Source: Rubrivivax sp.
GTDB lineage: Bacteria; Pseudomonadota; Gammaproteobacteria; Burkholderiales; Burkholderiaceae_C
Direction of reading: 5' to 3'
Assembly: GCA_024641965.1 (NCBI GenBank)
Contig: JAHECC010000017.1
Coordinates: 1 to 41,704, forward strand
DNA length: 41,704 nucleotides
Part shown: positions 36,278-41,704 of the stretch, piece by piece
How positions within the stretch are numbered: the stretch's first letter is position 1
Layout of the letters: each line of letters opens with the position of its first letter
Made by a program: the position numbers and the translations under genes
The notes under the pieces: model-generated
Told to the model about the DNA's origin: nothing
The model's input: only the letters and a program-made list of their open reading frames with translations
Database searches by the model: none

Positions 36278-36316
36278 CGGGCTGAGGGACAGCCCGTAGC
36301 GGCGCATACGCGCCGC
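36278..36316. repeat. Two adjacent 7-bp stem-loops between divergent genes
   Basis: CGGGCTG-AGGGA-CAGCCCG (36278-36296) and GCGGCGC-ATAC-GCGCCGC (36299-36316) are perfect 7-bp stems separated by two bases. They lie between the HTH gene and the oxidoreductase gene. They could be operator sites for the HTH protein or merely GC-rich structure; no U-run makes terminators unlikely. Confidence 0.4.
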
Positions 36317-36362
36317 GCGTTGCATGCCTTTCGCGGTTCTAGGCGCCGCCTACACTGTGCCG

Positions 36363-37358
36363 ATGAACTCACCCTTGAACATCGGCGTGATCGGCCTGGG
36401 CGTGATGGGCCAGCGCATGCTGGAGCGGCTGAACGCCCATCCGCGCCTGAAGGCAACGCTCGTCTGGGATGCCGATGGCGCGGCGCTGCACCGAACGCTG
36501 CAGACGCACCCCGGGCTGCAGGCGGCGACCGGTGCGGCACCGCTGATCGCCAGCTCGGGCCTGCACGGGCTGTACATCGCGACGCCGCCGGCCGCGCACA
36601 TGGCATTCAGCGAAGCGGCCTTCGACGCGGGCCTGGCGGTGCTTTGCGAAAAGCCGCTGACGGTGGACTTCGAGGCCGCGCGGCGCTGCATCGCGCGCAT
36701 CGAGCGTGAAGGGCAGCGCGCAGCGGTCAACTTCTCGCTGGCCTCGTCGCCCGGCCTGGCCGCCGCGTGGCAGGCCTTCGGCATGCAGGGTGAGGCGTCG
36801 GTGGGTGCGCTGCAGGCGGTGCAGATCGAGTTGCGATTTGCCGCCTGGCCACGGCCCTGGCAGGCAGCCGCCGGGGACTGGTTGTCGCAGCGTGCCGAAG
36901 GCGGTTTCGTGCGCGAAGTGCTGTCGCACTTCATCTTCGTGCTGCAGCGTGTGCTGGGCCCGGCCGAGGTGGAACATAGCCACGTCGGCTATCCGACCGA
37001 CGGGCGCAGCGCGGAAACCGCGCTGCAGGCCCGACTGCGCGTCGGCGGCATCGAGGTGCAGATCGACGGCCGCGTCGACAGCGTCTTGCCGATGGCCGAC
37101 CACAACCGCATGCTGTGGCGCGGCAGCGAAGGCGAACTCGAACTGCGCGACTGGTTCGGCCTGCGGCGGCGCAAGACGGGCCAGGACTGGAGCGACGTGG
37201 GTGATGCGGCAACCCATCGCGCGACGGGCCAGGCCGACCAGCTCGAGCAGTGGGTCGCGCTGATCGAAGGCCGCTCGCATGGCCTGCCGGGCTATGGCGA
37301 GGCATTGGCCGTACAGCAGACGATCGAGGTGCTGTTGGCGGGGCGAGAGGGGCGGTAG
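36363..37358 (+). CDS. Gfo/Idh/MocA-family oxidoreductase
   Basis: 331-aa NAD(P)-dependent dehydrogenase family protein. The N-terminal Rossmann fold starts NIGVIGLGVMGQRMLERLNA; LYIATPPAAHMAFSEAAF and the catalytic-type Lys in VLCEKPLTVDFEAA are family marks; the C-terminal alpha/beta domain contains FVREVLSHFIFVLQRVLGPA. Substrates are usually sugars, inositols or related compounds; not predictable here. ATG 36363 starts at the fold; a TACACT at 36351-36356 may be part of a promoter. Followed by the SnoaL-like fragment. Confidence 0.88.
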   Translation: MNSPLNIGVIGLGVMGQRMLERLNAHPRLKATLVWDADGAALHRTLQTHPGLQAATGAAPLIASSGLHGLYIATPPAAHMAFSEAAFDAGLAVLCEKPLTVDFEAARRCIARIEREGQRAAVNFSLASSPGLAAAWQAFGMQGEASVGALQAVQIELRFAAWPRPWQAAAGDWLSQRAEGGFVREVLSHFIFVLQRVLGPAEVEHSHVGYPTDGRSAETALQARLRVGGIEVQIDGRVDSVLPMADHNRMLWRGSEGELELRDWFGLRRRKTGQDWSDVGDAATHRATGQADQLEQWVALIEGRSHGLPGYGEALAVQQTIEVLLAGREGR

Positions 37359-37388
37359 GTTGGTTTTTCGATTTCCCCTGGTCACGCC

Positions 37389-37544
37389 ATGACCGAGATT
37401 GAACGCGTCGTTCGCCAGTTCCACGAAAGTTGGGATATGCGCGACCCCGATCGAGGTGCCGAAGTCATCGCGGACGACTGCGATTTCGAAGACATTGCAC
37501 GTGGCGAAAAGCTGCCGGCCAAGCCCGGTGCTGACCGTTCATGA
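37389..37544 (+). pseudogene. Truncated SnoaL/NTF2-like fragment
   Basis: A 51-aa frame, MTEIERVVRQFHESWDMRDP followed by DRGAEVIADDCDFEDIARGEKLPAKPGADRS, matches the N-terminal third of SnoaL-like (NTF2-fold) proteins (VVRxFxExWxxxDPD...DDCxFED). The usual length is ~120-140 aa, and the stop at 37542-37544 cuts the fold. No continuation is obvious downstream. Most likely a truncated remnant lying between the oxidoreductase and the DUF2126 gene. Confidence 0.55.
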
Positions 37545-37608
37545 TCGAGCAGAACCGAGGCGGGCCCGAGAATTGCTGCGGACTTGGGTCCACCCGGTGT
37601 TCGCCAGA

Positions 37609-39705
37609 ATGACAGCCCAAAACCCCACGCCGCAAACCCCGCCGGCCGTGCCGATCGCCGAGAGCCCTGACGAACTACGCGGCTTCGACGACGAAGTCGC
37701 CCGCCACGACGCCCGGCTCGCAGAGCTCGGGCTGGCGGTCTGGGTCGGCTCGGAACCGACCTTCACCGACCGCCATGCGCAGTCACCCGAATGGTTGGGT
37801 GCGGCGCTGGGCGGCGACAAGGAGGCGCGTGCCCGCCTGTTGCTGGCGGGGCTGTGCCGCCGCTTCCCGGGCGGTCTGGTGCTGCGCAGCGAGGGCCGCC
37901 AATATGCGGGCGAAGACCGGCCGCGCTGGAGCCTGGGCCTGTTCCGGCGCCGCGACGGCGTGGCCGTCTGGGACGGCCCGCCCGACCCGATCGAATGCGC
38001 GCCCGCAACCGGCGCCGCCATGTTGCCGACGATCGGTGCCTGGGCCGAGGCTTTGGCCGCCAGCCTTGCGGCTGCAGGCTTCGGCCCTGCCCAGGCGCTG
38101 GCAGATCCCGAGGAGCCGGAGCAAGCGCGGGTCCAGTTGTCCTCGGCTGACATCCTGCAGACCGAGTTCGTGCTGGGCATGGCCGTGCACGACGGGCAGC
38201 CGTGGGCGCGCATCGAGCTGCCAGCCTATGCGGCGGTCGCCGACTTCCTGGCCGCGTTGGCCTGCGTCGCGCGCTCGGCCCGCGCCTGCGGACTGCCGAC
38301 GCTGATCCTGGGCGGGTGCGCGCCGCCGCTGGATGCGACGGTCGAGTTCACGACGGTCACGCCCGACCCGGCGGTGATCGAGATCAACACCGCGCCCAGC
38401 GTGAGCGCGGCCGATTTCCTGCGCCGCAGCCGCGAGATCTACGCCGCGGCCGCCGAGCGCGGGCTGGCGCCCTATCGCCTGCATTTCAACGGCGCCGTCG
38501 CCGACTCGGGCGGCGGCGGCCAGATCACGCTGGGCGGACCGTCCGCGCTGGCCAGCCCCTTCCTTGGCGTGCCGCAGCTGTTGCCGCGCCTGGTGCGCTT
38601 CTTCAACCACCACCCGTCGCTGTCCTACAACTACTCGCACGACTTCGTCGGCAGCAGCGGGCAGTCGGCGCGCGCCGACGAGCGTGGCCCCGAGGCGCGC
38701 GACGAACTGGCGCTGGCGCTGCAACTGCTGGCGCGCGAGCCCGCGCCGCAGCCCGAGCTGATCTGGCACAGCCTGGCGCCCTTTCTCTGCGATGCCGTCG
38801 GCAATGGCCACCGCGCCGAGCTCAACATCGAGAAGTTGTGGAACCCCAGCCTGGGCGCGCGCGGCATGCAGGGCCTGGTGGAGTTTCGCGCGCTGCGCAT
38901 GCAGCAGACGCCCGAGCGGGCCACCGCGCTGGCCTGCCTGCTGCGCGCCATCGTCGCGCTGCTGGCCACCACGGACATGGAGCTGCCGCTGATCGACTGG
39001 GGCCGCGAGCTGCACGAACGCCACGCATTGCCCTTCTACCTCGAACAAGACCTGCAGCTCGTGCTGGCGGCGCTGGATGCCGCTGGCCTGGGCCTCGGGC
39101 CAGCCACCCGCAGCGTGCTGCTACGCGAGGAGTTCCGCCGCTGGGGGCAGGTGAGCCTGAGCGGCTGCGCGCTGGAACTGCGGCGGGCGCTGGAGTTCTG
39201 GCCGCTCGTCGGCGATGCCACCAGCGCCGATCAGGGCGGCAGCTCGCGTCTGGTCGACTCCAGCACCTGCCGTGTCGAGCTGCGCCTGCGGCAAGACGAT
39301 GCGATGCAAGGCTGGCAGATCCTGGTGGCCGGCCGGGTCTTGCCGATGTGCCAGGAGCGCGACGCCGGCGGCGACGTGGCCGTCTACGGCCTGCGCTACC
39401 GCAGCTTCGCGCCGCGCCAGGGCATTCATCCCACCCTGGGCAGCCAGGCCCCGTTGCGGCTGCGGCTGCGTCATCCGTCGCAGGCCGCGGACCACCTGGT
39501 CACGCTGCACGAGTGGCGACCGGATGGCGGCGCCTACGACGGGCTGCCGGAGAGTCTGGAGGCGGCGCGCGGGCGGCGCGCCGAGCGTGTCACCGTGCTG
39601 CAGGTGCCTCGCGACGGCGCGGCGCCTGATGTCGACGCGGCTCTGCTGGAACCGGGGCGCTACGCCATGGATCTGCGCTGGCTGGGTGGAGCCATTCCGG
39701 CCTGA
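37609..39705 (+). CDS. DUF2126 protein without a transglutaminase domain
   Basis: 698-aa soluble protein matching DUF2126 (COG4196): LGLAVWVGSEPTFTDR at the start of the domain (near 45-60), RWSLGLFRRRDGVAVW, VIEINTAPSVSAADFLRRSR, GGGGQITLGGPSALASPFLG, HHPSLSYNYSHDFVGSSGQS and FRALRM. In most members I know this domain follows an N-terminal transglutaminase-like domain in proteins of ~1100 aa; here the chain begins directly at the DUF2126 region. The domain is thought, from comparative genomics, to be a COOH-NH2 (amido) ligase; that is unproven. ATG 37609 is chosen because the longer frame from 37399 overlaps the SnoaL fragment and is non-coding. The usual circularly permuted ATP-grasp and alpha-E partners are not in the window. 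Confidence 0.78.
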   Translation: MTAQNPTPQTPPAVPIAESPDELRGFDDEVARHDARLAELGLAVWVGSEPTFTDRHAQSPEWLGAALGGDKEARARLLLAGLCRRFPGGLVLRSEGRQYAGEDRPRWSLGLFRRRDGVAVWDGPPDPIECAPATGAAMLPTIGAWAEALAASLAAAGFGPAQALADPEEPEQARVQLSSADILQTEFVLGMAVHDGQPWARIELPAYAAVADFLAALACVARSARACGLPTLILGGCAPPLDATVEFTTVTPDPAVIEINTAPSVSAADFLRRSREIYAAAAERGLAPYRLHFNGAVADSGGGGQITLGGPSALASPFLGVPQLLPRLVRFFNHHPSLSYNYSHDFVGSSGQSARADERGPEARDELALALQLLAREPAPQPELIWHSLAPFLCDAVGNGHRAELNIEKLWNPSLGARGMQGLVEFRALRMQQTPERATALACLLRAIVALLATTDMELPLIDWGRELHERHALPFYLEQDLQLVLAALDAAGLGLGPATRSVLLREEFRRWGQVSLSGCALELRRALEFWPLVGDATSADQGGSSRLVDSSTCRVELRLRQDDAMQGWQILVAGRVLPMCQERDAGGDVAVYGLRYRSFAPRQGIHPTLGSQAPLRLRLRHPSQAADHLVTLHEWRPDGGAYDGLPESLEAARGRRAERVTVLQVPRDGAAPDVDAALLEPGRYAMDLRWLGGAIPA

Positions 39706-39947
39706 CTTGGTTGACGCAAACGACTTCGGATCAGCAGTCGCACCGGCACGTCGTCCGTAATCGCATGACACCTCGCGCGGCCGAAGTCGGCGCGAAGGAG
39801 CCTTTCCATGACGGAGGGCTTCTCATGGTGGCCGGGACCGCCAGTTCCCAGCGCCTCCAGGCCGTGCGACGGAACAGCCGCTGTCGCTTGATCGCTGCAA
39901 TCAACGACGTACCGGGCAGCCACATGCCAGCGGCGCAACGAGCCTGC

Positions 39948-40517
39948 TCAGGTGGCGCCGTACACCACCGCCGTCGCCATGATCTCTGCGGCTTCATGGC
40001 GTCGGTGCAGAGCCAGGCCCAGCATCGCCATGTCTTCGCCTTGGCGCGCCAGCACCTGCTGCGCAAAAGGCAGGAACTCCATCTCCTCAATGCGCACGTG
40101 CTCGTTGAAACGCTTCACAAGTTCTTGCAGCAGCGCGGCGTCCAACCCGGGCAGGTAACCGTTCGCGATGGCTTGCACGGTTGGCTCCAACTGCTTCCAC
40201 AGGGCCGCGATCTCGTGATGCTCGCGGACCAGTTGCGCGACCATGGCCTGTGCCCGGTCCGCCTCGGCACCGCGCTGCGCGACCTGGAGCACTGCGGGGA
40301 ACAGGTCACGCTCCTCGTCTTCGTGGTGGGCGAGGACGCGATGGCGAAACATCTTCACCACGTCGGTGGCACACGAGCGCGCTTGCGCCGCTGTGGCAAC
40401 CATCTCGGGCAAGCCGAGCGAGGTCTCAAGCAGGGTCACGAACCCGGTGTGGCACGTGGAGAAGTCCTGCAACGGGCTATCGGCTTCGATCGCCTGGCGG
40501 GTCGATGTGTCGGACAT
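39948..40517 (-). CDS. Hemerythrin-like (HHE) domain protein
   Basis: 189-aa four-helix HHE protein that probably binds a non-haem diiron centre and may sense or handle oxygen, NO or iron. Iron-ligand patterns: CHTGFVTLLETS, HRVLAHHEDEERDLFPAVLQ, VREHHEIAALWKQLE and FNEHVRIEEMEFLPFA. The ATG at 40517 has GGAGG five bases upstream, which decides against an upstream start at 40556. The promoter region contains a partial FNR/Dnr-like site (40574-40587). It is divergent from the lactonase-like gene. Confidence 0.85.
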   Translation of the reverse strand: MSDTSTRQAIEADSPLQDFSTCHTGFVTLLETSLGLPEMVATAAQARSCATDVVKMFRHRVLAHHEDEERDLFPAVLQVAQRGAEADRAQAMVAQLVREHHEIAALWKQLEPTVQAIANGYLPGLDAALLQELVKRFNEHVRIEEMEFLPFAQQVLARQGEDMAMLGLALHRRHEAAEIMATAVVYGAT

Positions 40518-40850
40518 GTCGCCTCCCTTCTGCAAGCGTAGGTGCAAGTCTGGCACTCCACAGGCTCAGCACCTTGATGCGTGTCATGCTGCAATGCCGG
40601 ACGACTTCGCGGCGCTCGGGTTCCACCATCTGCGCAGCGCCGCCATCTGGGTTCCCGCCTTGGCGCGTTAGGACAGTTTCTGAAATGCCATCGCGTGGGG
40701 CGGACGCCAGACGAGGTCAGCTTTCAGGGCGGAAATGTCAGTCGACCAGAAAATCGTGGCGGGCTGCAACGGGTCTGCCGCGCCCGTTGACGCCCGTCCC
40801 GGACCGTCCGCACGAGCGGCGCATACTGCTCCCCGAAACAGGAGTCCGCC
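40518..40850. other. Divergent intergenic region upstream of hemerythrin and lactonase genes
   Basis: About 330 bases between the HHE gene and the lactonase-like gene. It should contain both promoters. No intact gene is visible. A partial FNR/Dnr-type palindrome, TTGATGCGTGTCAT, lies at 40574-40587; CAGGAG just before 40851 is the ribosome site of the downstream gene. Confidence 0.5.
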
Positions 40851-41621
40851 ATGCCCGCCCAACTCACCTTGCATGCGATGTGCTGTGGTCGGCTCGACTT
40901 GGCCCGCCGACTGTTCTTCCCCGACGCAAGCGCCGAGGTTCGAATGACCGTGCCCGTATCGGCCTTCCTGGTGCGTCATCCGAAGGGCACGCTGTTGTTC
41001 GACACCGGGGTGGCCTGCGGCGCCACGGCGGATCCGGTCGGGGTGCTGGGCAAGCAGGTTGCCGCCAACATCACGATGGCAGGCGCTGCGAACGAGAATG
41101 CGCTGCATCAACTGGCCGCTCAGGGGCTTGTGCCCGACGACGTGACGCATGTGGCCTGTTCGCACCTGCACTTCGACCATTGCGGTTGCAACCGGTACTT
41201 TCGGCGCGCGAAAATCCTGATGCAGCGCAGCGAGATGCTCGCAGCCCGCGAACCCGGCAGCCAATATGACCCGCGACTGTGGGACCTGTCGCTCGATTAC
41301 GGGCTCATCGATGGCGAGCATGATGTGTTCGGCGACGGGACGGTGATGCTGTTTCCGACGCCCGGCCACACCGCCGGACATCAAAGCGCGATCGTGCACA
41401 CGTCTCGCGACCACCGTTTCGTGCTGGCGGCCGACGCCTGCTACACCGAAGAGCACCTGAAGCACGACATCGTCCCGACGCTGCACTGGCATGAGAGTGC
41501 GATGCGCGAGTCGATGGCGCGGCTGCGGAGCTTGCGCGAACAGGCCGGGACCGAGGTGGTGTTTGGGCACGATCAGGCACAGTGGGAACGGGTGGAGGGG
41601 GCAGGAGGCGCGCTGTTGTAG
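40851..41621 (+). CDS. AiiA-like MBL-fold lactonase (putative N-acyl-homoserine lactonase)
   Basis: 256-aa metallo-beta-lactamase-fold enzyme close in pattern to Bacillus AiiA. Metal site: His105, His107, Asp109 and His110 (SHLHFDHCG), His173 (TPGHTAGHQS), Asp195 and His240 (FGHDQAQW). Tyr198 (DACYTEE) sits three residues after Asp195, as does AiiA's catalytic Tyr194. It should hydrolyse lactones, perhaps quorum-sensing acyl-homoserine lactones. No signal peptide. CAGGAG lies seven bases before the ATG. There is no luxI or luxR in the window, so the substrate is not supported by context. Confidence 0.85.
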   Translation: MPAQLTLHAMCCGRLDLARRLFFPDASAEVRMTVPVSAFLVRHPKGTLLFDTGVACGATADPVGVLGKQVAANITMAGAANENALHQLAAQGLVPDDVTHVACSHLHFDHCGCNRYFRRAKILMQRSEMLAAREPGSQYDPRLWDLSLDYGLIDGEHDVFGDGTVMLFPTPGHTAGHQSAIVHTSRDHRFVLAADACYTEEHLKHDIVPTLHWHESAMRESMARLRSLREQAGTEVVFGHDQAQWERVEGAGGALL

Positions 41622-41704
41622 ACGTCGCCTTCGCGGCTCCGATACGTCCTTCTTCGATTCACGCCAGCGAGGCCGCCCGTGCTGGCGAGCACCTTGCCGC
41701 CGAG

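Noticed and set aside
37399-37608. N-terminal extension of the DUF2126 protein
   Set aside because: The 70 upstream codons overlap the SnoaL-like fragment in another frame and have poor codon bias.
40660-40680. Integron attC-like GTTAGG at the end of the intergenic region
   Set aside because: Only one 7-base half-site matches; no matching complementary core or gene cassette structure was found.
41622-41704. End of a gene on the minus strand at the window edge (LGGKVLASTGGLAGVN)
   Set aside because: Only about 25 codons are visible and there is no way to tell coding from chance at the border.

Overview
The window is about 41.7 kb of GC-rich DNA (I estimate 65-68 %) that looks like the chromosome of a betaproteobacterium of the order Burkholderiales, probably near the Rubrivivax/Leptothrix/Piscinibacter/Methylibium group. 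The reasons are the 23S and 5S rRNA sequences, fused isobutyryl-CoA mutase IcmF, a DksA without zinc cysteines beside a CobW-type GTPase, the hslVU, corC-lnt and glyQ-glyS-gmhB-plsC blocks, and AceK. The genus is an inference. I see no phage, insertion sequence, CRISPR array or tRNA gene; nearly everything is core or peripheral metabolism.

Layout. (1) 1-427: the 3' end of a 23S rRNA gene, a 5S rRNA gene and a strong intrinsic terminator. (2) 448-10602: icmF on the minus strand, coaX on the plus strand, then a minus-strand block read as CobW-like GTPase, dksA, a STAS-domain protein, hslV and hslU. (3) 11050-13487: corC-lnt for envelope functions, followed by an 0.8-kb stretch holding the decayed remnant of an MFS transporter. 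(4) 14299-16074: a D-aminoacylase-type amidohydrolase on the minus strand. (5) 16175-22278: glyQ, a vapBC toxin-antitoxin pair, glyS, gmhB, plsC and a YgjP-type peptidase. The toxin stop overlaps the glyS start, so the toxin-antitoxin pair sits inside the glycyl-tRNA synthetase operon. (6) 22517-23590: an MBL-fold hydrolase, divergent from aceK. (7) 23642-34980: a long, almost gapless plus-strand run of aceK, a PhaA-type thiolase, a LysE exporter, a 50-codon small ORF, an SDR and an acyl-CoA dehydrogenase. It continues with a nucleoside-salvage cluster (cdd, purine nucleoside phosphorylase, deoC, deoA), then a RidA protein, a PaaI thioesterase, a DUF2164 protein and an MFS transporter. Many neighbours are joined by ATGA or GTGA overlaps. 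(8) 35082-41704: a methyltransferase-like membrane protein, small unknowns, an HTH protein, a Gfo/Idh/MocA oxidoreductase, a truncated SnoaL-like fragment, an orphan DUF2126 protein, a hemerythrin-like protein and an AiiA-like lactonase.

How the genes work together. The nucleoside genes should deaminate (deoxy)cytidine, phosphorolyse purine and pyrimidine nucleosides and split deoxyribose 5-phosphate into acetaldehyde and glyceraldehyde 3-phosphate. The phosphopentomutase step is not in the window. Thiolase, acyl-CoA dehydrogenase, AceK and IcmF point to acyl-CoA and acetate metabolism.

Most interesting observations: vapBC built into glyQS with a near-perfect palindromic operator; a GmhB whose catalytic nucleophile Asp is Gly; a translationally coupled 50-codon ORF with strong codon bias; a DUF2126 protein without its usual transglutaminase, ATP-grasp and alpha-E partners; and the zinc-independent DksA beside a His-rich COG0523 GTPase. 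I did not find a clearly new multi-gene defence or mobile system. The orphan DUF2126 gene and the glyQ-vapBC-glyS arrangement are the best candidates for something poorly described.
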